Counted from the stretch's first letter, positions 1 to 7,632 are shown. The stretch is DNA of 13,159 nt from Coleofasciculus sp. S288 (GCA_020216575.1 JAIUYC010000012.1:1-13159), one strand, 5' to 3'. Notes: a model not told the origin generated them from the letters alone. Numbers and translations are program-made.

Positions 1-966
1 GGCTTCGCCAACACTGAGTCCCGCCCAACGCCGTACCGGCTCGGTTGTTGTGATTAACGTTCCAGCACCCGTGGTTGTGTCAATTTGGATGACTTGACCA
101 TCACGTCCTAAGTTGAAGAAGTTGCCCGTCACGCCGTACAGAACATCACCAAGGAATTCCATGCTGGTGAGATTGGGATATCCGGTATCTCCAAGGATGT
201 TAATCGCACCACTATAGAGGTCACAGGTTGCCAGACGTTTCTTTTTGTCGTATCCGATGAGAGTAATGTAGGCTCTGCCATTGCGATCGAAGGTAACTTC
301 GCCACAGTTGTCGTCTTGGCACTTCACCGTCACCGCAACTGTACCTTTACCCGTCTTAAGATCGATCGCAATCAGTTGTTTAGCTGCCAAAGCATAGAGG
401 GTTTGACGCTGGCGATTGTATGCTAAGCCGGTTACAGCAAATCCAATATCACCAATTACGGTGGATTCGCCCGTTTCGGGGTCAATTTCTATGAGCTGCA
501 TGGTTTGACCACCGTCTTTGCGATCGAGTCCATACAGGTGGGAACCGACACAAGCAATATCAAAGACTTCGGTTGCGATCGCGCCGATTAAAGTGGCTTT
601 ACCCGTGGATAAGTCTAAACGATAGAGATTGCTGAGTTTATTATCAACATAATCTTGAACGTAAACTGCTCCAGAAGGGGGGACAGGTTGAGGCGATGGC
701 TCTGGTTTTGGAGGAGTGATTATCTCAGTGGATTCCTCCTTGTGATCTTGCGGAACTTGAACAGTGTTGATCGGACAAGCTGGACTTGCGTCTATTTCTT
801 CAACCTTTCTGACTCTCCGAATGATGACAATTTCCTCTTCTCGCCTAACAATGGTGCGTATGGGAGCTACGCAGATAATATCCCTGTCAGGGTCGCGCCC
901 AAAACTATCAAAACTTAATGTTTCTATGTTTAAAGGCGTCATAACTTGTGTTTGTTTATCAGTCAT
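1..966 (-). CDS. Beta-propeller repeat protein, copy A (3' end cut by window edge)
   Basis: The frame is open for 322 codons from the ATG at 966 to the left edge, so the end is missing; by comparison with copy B (ending GISIYEAV) only about one or two codons lie outside. A good ribosome binding site (AAAGGTGG) sits 5 bases before the ATG. Three parts are visible: a short N-terminus; a charged module at about residues 30-71 (CVAPIRTIVRREEEIV, then KVEEIDASPACPINTVQV); a Pro-rich linker at about 84-98; and from about 105 a domain with recurring strands of the type LYxLDLSTGxAT and IxIDxxTGxGT, five or so times, which is the pattern of a beta-propeller. There is no signal peptide or membrane segment. 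I do not recognise the N-terminal module and assign no function; a binding or scaffold role is only a guess from the fold. Copy B next door has the same architecture, so the pair arose by tandem duplication. Confidence 0.8.
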   Translation of the reverse strand, partial: MTDKQTQVMTPLNIETLSFDSFGRDPDRDIICVAPIRTIVRREEEIVIIRRVRKVEEIDASPACPINTVQVPQDHKEESTEIITPPKPEPSPQPVPPSGAVYVQDYVDNKLSNLYRLDLSTGKATLIGAIATEVFDIACVGSHLYGLDRKDGGQTMQLIEIDPETGESTVIGDIGFAVTGLAYNRQRQTLYALAAKQLIAIDLKTGKGTVAVTVKCQDDNCGEVTFDRNGRAYITLIGYDKKKRLATCDLYSGAINILGDTGYPNLTSMEFLGDVLYGVTGNFFNLGRDGQVIQIDTTTGAGTLITTTEPVRRWAGLSVGEA

Positions 967-1002
967 CGTTCCACCTTTGTAATTAGTGAATGCTCTAAAC
1001 GT

Positions 1003-1040
1003 GTAAAAAACAAAGTTAGTCGAATCTCAAGAGTTCGACT
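1003..1040 (-). terminator. Candidate intrinsic terminator after propeller copy B
   Basis: On the minus strand a 7-bp stem (AGTCGAA at 1034-1040 with TTCGACT at 1018-1024 as read on that strand, 9-nt loop) is followed by a T-rich tract ending in six T (about 1005-1010). It lies between the stop of copy B and the start of copy A. The stem is short and not GC-rich, so this is tentative. A second possible hairpin at 1044-1079 ends in seven T on the plus strand, but no plus-strand gene precedes it. Confidence 0.35.
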
Positions 1041-1194
1041 TCTAGCCATCCTTAATCATCTATGAGATTGGCTTTTTTTATGAACAGCAAGCGTGATGAG
1101 TGAAGGGAAGAATCTCCGAATTAGACCTCGTTGCTTTCTAAGTACTCCTCTCTTCCTGACGCAATAGAACAGTTTCCCAAATCAAGTAAGTTCG

Positions 1195-1950
1195 CTAAAC
1201 TGCTTCGTAAATACTGATCCCTGCCCAGCGACCTAGGGGATTAGTCATCGTTACTAAAGTTCCAGCACCTGTGGTTGTATCAATTCGGATCAACTGGCCG
1301 TCTCGTCCTAAGTTAAAGAAGTTGCCCGTCACTCCATATAGAACGTCACCGATAAATTCCATGCTGGTGAGATTGGGATATCCAATATCGCCAATGGGGG
1401 TGACAGTACCCCTATCTAAATCGCAGGTTGCTAGAAGCTTTTTTCTGTCATACCCGATGAGGGTGATATAAGCGTTGCCATTGCGATCAAAGGCAACTTC
1501 GCCACAGTTGTAGTCTCGATTCGCTACAGTCACCACAGGCGTACCTTTACCGGTCTTGATATCAATGGCAATAAGGTGTTTAGCCGCTGAGGCATAGAGG
1601 GTATTATTCTGGCGGTTGTAGGTTAGGCCAACAACCGCCAAGCCAGTATCACCAATGACTGTTGCTTTGCCAGTAGCCGAGTCAATTTTTATGAGCTGCA
1701 TGGTTTGACCCCCATCTTTGCGATCAAGTCCATACAGTTGGGAACCTACAAAAGCAATATCGGTAACTTCGGTTGCGATCGCGCTGATGAAAGTGGCTTC
1801 ACCCGTTGATAAGTCTAGAGTATAAAGATTGCTTAGTTCGTGAGAAACGCAATCTTGGACGCAAACTGTCCCAGAACGAAGGACAACTTTGTCGGTGACA
1901 GCTTGCCCTCCTATTTCAGATGTAACTTTGGCATGTTCTTTTAAATTCAC
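1195..1950 (-). CDS. Beta-propeller repeat protein, copy B, C-terminal part (second frame)
   Basis: This 251-codon frame encodes the propeller domain of copy B and aligns with copy A almost throughout, for example LYGLDRKDGGQTMQLI, YPNLTSMEF and GVTGNFFNLGRDGQ. The same frame stays open upstream of the GTG at 1950 to about 2097, where it meets the A9 tract; no ribosome binding site is visible before the GTG. I therefore read this not as an independent gene but as the second half of a gene whose first half is at 2061-2339. The stretch between the A9 tract and the propeller is a low-complexity linker (about 60 residues, rich in Q, P, G, E), longer than in copy A. Either the gene is a recent pseudogene or the two halves are joined by recoding. 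Function unknown, as for copy A. Confidence 0.7.
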   Translation of the reverse strand: MNLKEHAKVTSEIGGQAVTDKVVLRSGTVCVQDCVSHELSNLYTLDLSTGEATFISAIATEVTDIAFVGSQLYGLDRKDGGQTMQLIKIDSATGKATVIGDTGLAVVGLTYNRQNNTLYASAAKHLIAIDIKTGKGTPVVTVANRDYNCGEVAFDRNGNAYITLIGYDRKKLLATCDLDRGTVTPIGDIGYPNLTSMEFIGDVLYGVTGNFFNLGRDGQLIRIDTTTGAGTLVTMTNPLGRWAGISIYEAV

Positions 1951-2060
1951 TGGAGGGATGGTTGCCTGTTGTTGATTACGACCAGGAATGCCTTCCTTCC
2001 CTCCAAGGATTTCGGAGTCTTGCTCAATTGGCTTATTTAGCTGACTCGGTTGAGATAAGT

Positions 2061-2339
2061 CTATAACCCTACCGCGCTTTTTTTTTCCTCCACTTGACTA
2101 TCTTGTTGATATCCTCCAACTTGAACTGTGTTAATGGGGCAGGCTGGACTTGCGTCTACTTCTTCAACCTTTCTGACCTTCCGAATCAGTACGATTTCCT
2201 CTTCACGTCTGACAATTGTACGGACTGGAGCCACGCATACAATACGCTCAGTAGTCGGCGCATAGTTCTCAATTAGATCCCAGGTTAAGGACTCTGGAGT
2301 AAAGACTAATTGACCGTTTTTGGAGTTTTGCTCGTTCAT
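2061..2339 (-). CDS. Beta-propeller repeat protein, copy B, N-terminal part (first frame)
   Basis: From the ATG at 2339 this frame encodes a short N-terminus and then the same charged module as copy A (CVAPVRTIVRREEEIV, KVEEVDASPACPINTVQV). It stops at TAG 2061-2063, just six codons after a run of nine A, without any propeller. The frame is open further upstream to an ATG at 2417, but the 2339 start gives an N-terminus of the same length as copy A (43 against 40 residues up to the RTIV motif), so I prefer it. No clear ribosome binding site precedes either start. The fragment alone would be 92 residues. Confidence 0.6.
   Translation of the reverse strand: MNEQNSKNGQLVFTPESLTWDLIENYAPTTERIVCVAPVRTIVRREEEIVLIRKVRKVEEVDASPACPINTVQVGGYQQDSQVEEKKSAVGL
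2078..2086 (-). other. A9 tract at the frame break of copy B
   Basis: The coding strand reads GAGGAAAAAAAAAGCGCGG. The upstream frame gives E-E-K-K-S-A-V-G-L-stop; slipping back one base (or one extra A in the transcript or genome) gives E-E-K-K-K-R-G-R and continues into the propeller frame. The tract is thus the natural point of a -1 shift. Genuine mutation, ribosomal or transcriptional slippage and a sequencing error in a homopolymer all fit. Confidence 0.7.
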
Positions 2340-2553
2340 GGTGGAAAAATTATCTTTATTCAATCCGATGTAGTAGCAAGTTGCACTCAAGGGTAGTACA
2401 TTTCTCTCACACTGCATCCCTGCTTTTCAAAGCTACTATTAAATACAACTTGCTATAGGATGTTATCTTAGGTCATTCAGTTGGCTCTGGCAAGAGCAAT
2501 ATTATTATTTTTTTTTACTTTTAGAGCCATATGTCCACCCATTCTTAACAAAA

Positions 2554-2589
2554 AAAAGTAGGAAAAGTAGGAAAAGTAGGAAAAGTAGG
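2554..2589. repeat. 9-bp tandem repeat, four perfect copies
   Basis: The unit AAAAGTAGG occurs four times in direct succession, preceded by an A-rich run and followed by AAATAAG. Short tandem repeats of this style are common in filamentous cyanobacteria. There are no spacers, so it is not a CRISPR array. Confidence 0.9.
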
Positions 2590-2735
2590 AAATAAGAATT
2601 GACGGGTAAAGAAAACATTAACGTACAAGGGAAGCATGTAGCTAAATAATTTTATTTCTAGGTAGATTAACTATGCCCTGTCACAAGCCAGTTAAGATGT
2701 CCACAAAATATATGACATGAAATTTCCCCCTCTTC

Positions 2736-2873
2736 ATGCAAAAATTCCAGAGTCAGAGTGGGGCTTTGAACCATACCCTACGCGAGGATGTAGAGCAGTT
2801 TGCCCGCGAACATGGCTTGCGCGTTCGCCAGATTGTCAGGACTTACGCAAATTTCCTATTGAACCGCCATTAG
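2736..2873 (+). pseudogene. Short ORF, possible remnant of a gene interrupted by repeats
   Basis: An ATG at 2736 opens a 45-codon frame whose middle (NHTLREDVEQFAREHGL, then RVRQIV) has the composition of an ordinary charged helix rather than of random sequence. At about 2836 it runs into the sequence TCAGGACTTACGCA, which resembles the ends of interspersed repeats in cyanobacteria, and it stops inside the palindrome at 2871. I read it as the start of a gene truncated by repeat insertion, or a small protein; no family is recognised and no ribosome binding site is evident. A longer overlapping frame (2717-2947) gives an implausible protein and is not proposed. Confidence 0.3.
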
Positions 2874-2902
2874 TAGGGGCGAATGGCCATTCGCCCCTAC
2901 TA
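2871..2902. repeat. 32-bp perfect palindrome
   Basis: Two 16-base arms (TAGTAGGGGCGAATGG and its complement) meet without a loop. GTAGGGGCGAATGG-type hairpins belong to the palindromic interspersed repeats often seen in cyanobacterial intergenic DNA. It could form a strong stem in RNA from either strand but has no U-tract, so it is not called a terminator. Confidence 0.85.
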
Positions 2903-2913
2903 TATTTGGTATC

Positions 2914-3030
2914 TATAGCGATTCTTGTATCAGTGAGGTCTATCTAACTTTTTTGCCTATTCCCAATTCCCCATTCCCAATTCCCTCTCAACCCAGAACT
3001 TTGTACCTCATCCACCTGAGAACCGCTATA
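2914..3030. mobile_element. MITE-like element with inverted ends
   Basis: The left end starts TATAGCGATTCTTG and continues with CAGTGAGG; the right end, read on the other strand, starts TATAGCGGTTCTCA and continues with GATGAGGTACAAAGTT. The ends match imperfectly over roughly 35 bases, and the 117-bp element has no coding capacity. A related end occurs alone at 7633-7667 (TATAGCGGTTCTCA, then AGTGAGGCACAGAGTT) and another at 8944-8958. This fits a non-autonomous inverted-repeat transposable element; no target duplication was identified. Confidence 0.55.
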
Positions 3031-3068
3031 TTCTCATTTGGGTCAACGATTGACACAGATCAGGGCAA

Positions 3069-3122
3069 GGGCGGGTTTATCAATATCTAGGAGGGAAAAC
3101 TAAATTGTTGGGAAACCCGCCC
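3069..3122. repeat. Inverted repeat with 10-bp arms
   Basis: GGGCGGGTTT at 3069-3078 pairs with AAACCCGCCC at 3113-3122 around a 34-base loop. On the minus strand the right arm is preceded by GTAGGG, recalling the palindrome at 2871. It lies just downstream of the REC-kinase gene and could act as a 3' structure on that transcript, though no T-run follows. Confidence 0.7.
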
Positions 3123-3160
3123 CTACAAAATGTGACATTCAAAAAACCAAAATGTTAAGC

Positions 3161-4360
3161 CTAGAAACTTTTTCTGGGCAGCATTACGGTAAACTTCGTG
3201 CCTGCTCCCACTTCACTATCAACAACAATCTCACCGCCGCACAAATCTACACACTTTTGAACAATTGATAATCCCAATCCAGTTCCTCCAATCGTCCCCA
3301 CATTACTGGCTCGACTAAAGGACTTAAACAATTTCTGTTGGTCTTCAACAGGGATACCAATTCCCTGATCAAGACAAGAAAAAATGACTCGTGTTTTTTC
3401 TAAAATAAGATGGAGAGAAACGGTTCCTCCATCGGGAGAGTACTTAATAGCGTTGTCGATAAGATTGGTACAAATTTGCCGGAGCAACTTTACGTCTCCT
3501 AAGACCTCTCCGTCTTCACCAGAACTAGTAAAAATCAAATCATGTTTATCCCCAACGACTAATTGTTGTTCGTCGATTATTTCCTGGAAAAAGGTTACCA
3601 AATCCAGAGGAACTGGTTTGCACTCCAGCTTTTCAAATTCAGCTTGGTTAAGAAATAGCACATCATTGACCAAGTTGGTCATGTGTTTGACTGTATCTCG
3701 GATACGCTGAAAATGTTTGAGTTGCTTAGCTTCATCCCATTTATGGCGGTAATTTTCCAGCAGTTCCGCAGAAGAGGCAATCGTTGTCAAGGGAGTGCGG
3801 TACTCATGGGAAACTGTTGTAATAATCCGCGATTTGAGTTCACTGAGTTCTTTTTCTTGAGCTAAGGCTACAGCGAGTGCCTCTTTAGCCTGTTGAAGTT
3901 CAGCCGTGCGTTCCAGTACCCGTTGTTCAAGTAACTCTGCCTGCTGTTTGAGTTCTATGCGTAGTTGCTGCCGTTCACAGGCATAGCGAATGGCTCGGGT
4001 TAGCTGACGAGCATTGAATAAACCTTTAATCAGGTAATCTTGTGCACCTTCTGATAGCGCCGTTACCGCTAATTCCTCATCGTCCAGACCACTGAGAATA
4101 ATAATTGGCACAGCCGGGAATTGGGCATAAAGCTGGCGGAACGTGTCTAGTCCGCATTCATCGGGTAACGATAGGTCGCACAGGACAAGATCAATTTCCC
4201 CTTCCTTCAGGCGTTCCAAGCCCGTTCCAAGACTGTCAGCGCTTTCAAGTGCTACCTCAAAATGTTTGCTCTTTGCCAGGTATTCCTGGATTAGGTCAAT
4301 ATCCTGGATGTCATCTTCAATGAGCAAAATTTTCTTAGGATAGTCTTGCATAATCACCAT
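3161..4360 (-). CDS. Hybrid response regulator / histidine kinase (REC-HisKA-HATPase)
   Basis: The 399-residue protein begins with a receiver domain (about residues 10-125) containing the acidic pair (IEDD, about 16-17), the phospho-acceptor Asp in LVLCDLSLPD (about 62), the switch Ser in IILSG (about 90) and the Lys in IKG (about 112). A coiled coil (about 130-175) leads to a HisKA domain with the phosphorylatable His in SHEYRTPL (about 185). The ATPase domain has the N box NLIDNAIKYS (about 299-308), G1 DQGIGIP (about 331), the F box and G2 GGTGLGL (about 358). It has no membrane segment, so it is cytoplasmic. A receiver placed before the kinase suggests that phosphorylation by another kinase controls its activity. 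It follows the Rcp1-like gene by 5 bases, so translation is probably coupled; possible starts are TTG 4363, ATG 4360, GTG 4357 and ATG 4351, none with a clear ribosome binding site. Confidence 0.93.
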   Translation of the reverse strand: MVIMQDYPKKILLIEDDIQDIDLIQEYLAKSKHFEVALESADSLGTGLERLKEGEIDLVLCDLSLPDECGLDTFRQLYAQFPAVPIIILSGLDDEELAVTALSEGAQDYLIKGLFNARQLTRAIRYACERQQLRIELKQQAELLEQRVLERTAELQQAKEALAVALAQEKELSELKSRIITTVSHEYRTPLTTIASSAELLENYRHKWDEAKQLKHFQRIRDTVKHMTNLVNDVLFLNQAEFEKLECKPVPLDLVTFFQEIIDEQQLVVGDKHDLIFTSSGEDGEVLGDVKLLRQICTNLIDNAIKYSPDGGTVSLHLILEKTRVIFSCLDQGIGIPVEDQQKLFKSFSRASNVGTIGGTGLGLSIVQKCVDLCGGEIVVDSEVGAGTKFTVMLPRKSF

Positions 4361-4365
4361 CAATT

Positions 4366-4800
4366 CTATTCAGGAGGAAGTTGCACTACGGTAAACCAGA
4401 ACTCTTCTATCGAGTTGACAATCTTGGCAAACTGTTTCAAACCGATGGGTTTAGTAACGTAGCAGTTAGCGCCCAATTTGTAGCTTTCTAAAATGTCTAT
4501 TTCAGCATCACTGGTCGTCAGGATGACAACAGGAATGGAATTGAAACACTCATCACTTTTGATGGTAGAGAGAACTTCTCGTCCAGAGAGACCAGGAAGG
4601 TTGAGATCCAGCACAATTAAGTTAGGTCGAACGACATCTGCATATTGTCCTTCTCGGTGCAAATAAGCGAGTGCCTCTTCCCCGTCGTTGACCACCCTGA
4701 GATTGATATTCAACTTGGATTTTGCCAGCGCTGTTTGCGTTAGGTCTACATCTCCAGGGTCATCTTCAATTAACAACACTTCAAAGGATAAATTTGACAT
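4366..4800 (-). CDS. Single-domain response regulator, Rcp1-like
   Basis: A 144-residue stand-alone receiver with no output domain. Visible are the acidic cluster IEDD (residues 11-14), phospho-acceptor Asp65 in [10 protein letters not shown], the switch threonine in VVILTTS (95-96) and Lys117 in VTKP. The long loop before the Asp, the LDLNLPG signature and the C-terminal [10 protein letters not shown] extension are typical of Rcp1-type regulators, which partner phytochrome-class kinases in cyanobacteria. The gene lies 44 bases after the CHASE3 kinase and just before the REC-kinase, so it most likely takes phosphate from the former. Without a DNA-binding domain it would act through protein contacts or as a phosphate shuttle. 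Confidence 0.93.
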   Translation of the reverse strand: MSNLSFEVLLIEDDPGDVDLTQTALAKSKLNINLRVVNDGEEALAYLHREGQYADVVRPNLIVLDLNLPGLSGREVLSTIKSDECFNSIPVVILTTSDAEIDILESYKLGANCYVTKPIGLKQFAKIVNSIEEFWFTVVQLPPE

Positions 4801-4844
4801 ACCAGTTCAGTTATTCAATGTTTGAACCTTCGTGTGATGATTGA

Positions 4845-7154
4845 TTAACTCACTAGTTTACTAGCATATGGAAACGTGAAATAGAAGGTTGTACCCTTAC
4901 GCTCTTCTGATTCCACCCAAATCTGTCCGCCATGACGTTCCACAATTTTTCGACAAATTGCTAAACCAATGCCCGTGCCTGGATACTTACTCCGACTATG
5001 CAGTCGTTGAAAAATTACAAAAATTCTCTCCAAGTATTGAGGTTTGATGCCAATGCCATTGTCTTGGATGCTAAACAGCCATTGGTCGTGCTTTAATTGA
5101 GCTTGAATCAGAATTTCTGGAGGCGCTTCACCCCGGAATTTCAGCGCATTGGCAATCAGGTTTTGGTACAGTTGCACCATCTGGTGGAAATTTGCGTCAA
5201 TTGTAGGCAGTGGCTTCAGAGTAATCTTGGCGTTGGTCTCTGAAATGGTTAAACTTAAATCCGTCAGAATCCGATTCACCACAGATTCTAAATTGACAGG
5301 TTCTTTTGTCAAATCCCCTTTACCCACCCGCGAGTAGGTTAACAAGTCTGAAATCAGCGCCTGCATTCTCTCTGCACCATCAGTGATGTAAGCCATGTAT
5401 TTGTCGGCTGTGGCATCTAGCTGTCCCTGGTAGTCTTCTGCCAGTAATTCCGTGTAACTTTTAATTTTCCGCAGTGGCTCTCGCAAGTCGTGGGAGGCAA
5501 CGTAGGCAAATTGCTCTAGCTCACTGTTAGAGCGAACGAGTTCGGCATTGGCTTCCTTTAATTTTTCATCTGCCTCCTTACGCTGAGTAATGTTTTCGGT
5601 AAAAATGACAAGCCCACCAACTTCACCGATACTGTTGCGCCAAGGATGGATTTCTCTGCGCTCCCAGTTTTCAGTCCCATCCGCACGCAGGAAGTAATCT
5701 TCTTCAAACTTTGCCGTTATTCCAGCAAGACAGCGTTGGTGAACTGCCTGCCAGCGATCGGCAATTTCTGGAAATACTTCGTAGTGAGAGCGACCGATGA
5801 TATCTTGCTCACCAAGGTGGTAATCCTCTAGCCAGCGTTGACTGGTGGCTAGATAGCGCATCTGGCGGTCAAACATTGCTACGGCAAGGGGAACGTTCTC
5901 TATAAAGAGGCGAAGGAGTGCTTCACGCTCGGCAAGTGTGGCATTGACTTGTTCTAGTTCGGCTGTCCTTTGACGCACCCGTTGTTCCAATTCCTCATTC
6001 GCGTAACGTAGCGCCTTCTCAGCCTGCTTGAGGTAGGTAATATCCCGAGAAAAGCCCACCAACCCTTCGATGTTGCCTTGGGCGTCGCGGTAGGCAGTCT
6101 TGGTGGTGAGATAGGTTCGCCACTCACCGTCGATCGCGAGTGTTTCTTCGTAGGTTTCGGCTTGACCAGAAGCAAAAATTCTTTCGTCGTCTGCTTTGAC
6201 TTTGGTAGTCGCTTCTGGCGGAAACAACAGGCAACTATCTCGTCCAACGATTTCGTCAATCGATTTGTTGAACAGAGCTGCTCCAGGAACATTCATAAAT
6301 CGGTAGCGACCCTGCAAGTCTCTGACAAAAATGGGGTTAGGGTTAGAGTTGATGATCGTTTCCAGGAGGTTGTAATTGTCCTGCAAGGCTGCCTCTGTCT
6401 CTTGTAGAGCGTTAATCTTAGCCGATAGTGCTTGGTTTGCCGCCTGCAAAGCCGTTGTACGCTCCTCAACCCGGTGTTCTAAGTGTTCGTTCATTTGTTG
6501 CAATCCTGCCTGTGCCTGCTGGCGTTGGGCGATTTCATGACTAATCGCACGGTAGAGCCAGTAAAACACAACGATGTTGAAAAGGATTCCCATTGAGAAG
6601 ACAAGGTTTTGCGTAATGCTAGCCGTTTGCTGCTGCTTAACCCGCTGTTCTAATAGTTCAGTTTCCTCATTCTCCATCTCGCGGAGTACTTGGCGGATAC
6701 GAGTCATGATTTCTGTTCCACGACTCGTCTTGACTCCAATACGCGCTGCTCCAAATCCCTCATCTTTTCGCAGTTCTATGACTTGCGAGAGTGCTGCCAA
6801 CCTTTCTGCAATTAGGGGTTTAAGGGTGTAAAGTAGCTGCTGTTGATCAGCGTTATCCGCTATTAAGGTCTGAAGTTCCTGAATGTGTTGATTAACTGAG
6901 CCAATACTACGGTCATAAACTTCTAAATAACTTTCTTGTCCGGTGATTAGGTAGCCTCGTTGTCCCGTCTCAGCCTCTGTAAGTTCAGCATGGGTTGATT
7001 CAAGTTTTTGCAGCACTTGGTGGGTATGACTCACCCACTTGGTGGTTTGTTGATGCTTGAGCGAACTCCAATAGGAGAGTGCATTGATGCCAACTAGAAC
7101 TGCCGAGGCTATGCCAAATCCGGCTAAAGTTTGCTTCTCAATCGATAATTTCAT
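4845..7154 (-). CDS. CHASE3-PAS-PAS sensor histidine kinase
   Basis: From ATG 7154 the protein has 769 residues: membrane helix at about 10-29, a CHASE3-type extracytoplasmic sensor at about 35-180 with the signature AETGQRGYLITG, a second membrane helix at about 184-203, coiled coil, PAS/PAC at about 262-375, coiled coil, a second PAS/PAC at about 410-525, HisKA with His555 in YVASHDLREPL, and the ATPase domain with N box QNLIANALKF (664-673), G1 DNGIGI (698-703) and G2 GTGIGL (726-731). All catalytic motifs are present. It is an inner-membrane sensor kinase; the stimulus is unknown and no cofactor-binding residues stand out in the PAS domains. An alternative TTG start at 7205 adds 17 residues; I prefer ATG because it puts the first helix close to the N-terminus, as usual. 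The next gene downstream is a receiver of the type this HisKA class normally serves. Confidence 0.93.
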   Translation of the reverse strand: MKLSIEKQTLAGFGIASAVLVGINALSYWSSLKHQQTTKWVSHTHQVLQKLESTHAELTEAETGQRGYLITGQESYLEVYDRSIGSVNQHIQELQTLIADNADQQQLLYTLKPLIAERLAALSQVIELRKDEGFGAARIGVKTSRGTEIMTRIRQVLREMENEETELLEQRVKQQQTASITQNLVFSMGILFNIVVFYWLYRAISHEIAQRQQAQAGLQQMNEHLEHRVEERTTALQAANQALSAKINALQETEAALQDNYNLLETIINSNPNPIFVRDLQGRYRFMNVPGAALFNKSIDEIVGRDSCLLFPPEATTKVKADDERIFASGQAETYEETLAIDGEWRTYLTTKTAYRDAQGNIEGLVGFSRDITYLKQAEKALRYANEELEQRVRQRTAELEQVNATLAEREALLRLFIENVPLAVAMFDRQMRYLATSQRWLEDYHLGEQDIIGRSHYEVFPEIADRWQAVHQRCLAGITAKFEEDYFLRADGTENWERREIHPWRNSIGEVGGLVIFTENITQRKEADEKLKEANAELVRSNSELEQFAYVASHDLREPLRKIKSYTELLAEDYQGQLDATADKYMAYITDGAERMQALISDLLTYSRVGKGDLTKEPVNLESVVNRILTDLSLTISETNAKITLKPLPTIDANFHQMVQLYQNLIANALKFRGEAPPEILIQAQLKHDQWLFSIQDNGIGIKPQYLERIFVIFQRLHSRSKYPGTGIGLAICRKIVERHGGQIWVESEERKGTTFYFTFPYASKLVS

Positions 7155-7223
7155 GAAACGTGTTTTTAGATGAGTTGTAAAATGTCTCGGTTGAGCAGAT
7201 GACAATGTTTCGGCAAAATTGTC

Positions 7224-7505
7224 CTATTCTGATTGACAGTACTTAGAAAGCAGAACGCGATCGCGTTCATCCATTGCATTAAGCTTTTGGTCAATCAGCT
7301 TCACAGCCATAGGCGACGGGGTAGCGTGTCCGTTCTCCCATCGGCTTACAGTGGGATAGGCTACTCCTAGGGAAGCCGCAAACTCCTCTTGGGTCAGTCC
7401 CATTAACTGTCGGAGTTCGCGAATCAGCTTGCCAATTTCCGGTTGACGCATTACGTAAGCGTTTTTCTTCTCATCTGACATTTGCTCGCATGTTCGATAT
7501 ATCAT
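7224..7505 (-). CDS. XRE-family helix-turn-helix regulator
   Basis: This 93-residue protein has one Cro/C1-type DNA-binding domain: IGKLIRELRQLMGLTQEEFA, then SLGVAYPTVSRWENG (about residues 24-59), with the usual Q-E-x-A and S-R-W-E-N-G motifs. A short C-terminal helix follows, with no sensor domain. An ATG at 7481 (MSDEKKN) is an alternative start; neither has a good ribosome binding site. It is the first gene of the run XRE, sensor kinase, receiver, REC-kinase, all on one strand with gaps of 69, 44 and 5 bases, so it may control expression of the cassette, including its own; this is inference. The region before the start contains TATAGC and ATATAT stretches that could serve as promoter boxes. 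Confidence 0.88.
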   Translation of the reverse strand: MIYRTCEQMSDEKKNAYVMRQPEIGKLIRELRQLMGLTQEEFAASLGVAYPTVSRWENGHATPSPMAVKLIDQKLNAMDERDRVLLSKYCQSE

Positions 7506-7632
7506 TTGCTATACAGTAATGTGCGAGAGGCAGAACTCGAATTCGTATATTTACGGAAAAGTTTCTTCCAAACCTAATGATTGGTTCAGAAGAAACACGG
7601 TTGCAATTTCAAAGAACCTCTTCTGAGAATTT

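Larger units (their letters stand above)
2340..3160. other. Gene-poor, repeat-rich intergenic region
   Basis: This stretch separates the propeller genes from the signalling operon. It holds a 9-bp tandem repeat (2554-2589), a short possible coding remnant (2736-2873), a perfect palindrome (2871-2902), a MITE-like element (2914-3030) containing an AATTCCC-type simple repeat (about 2960-2990), and an inverted repeat at 3069-3122. AT-rich sequence at about 2410-2520 probably includes the promoter of propeller copy B, but I could not single out -35 and -10 boxes. Confidence 0.6.

Noticed and set aside
2484..2516. Plus-strand intrinsic terminator (GCTCT/AGAGC hairpin before a run of T)
   Set aside because: It has the right shape, but no plus-strand gene ends upstream, so it is more likely AT-rich promoter-side sequence of the minus-strand propeller gene.
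2554..2589. CRISPR array
   Set aside because: Units are nine bases with no spacers; no cas genes are in the window.
2717..2947. Plus-strand 76-codon ORF
   Set aside because: It runs through the palindrome and into the MITE-like element, and its protein is rich in Pro, Arg and Cys without any motif; the overlapping frame from 2736 looks more protein-like.
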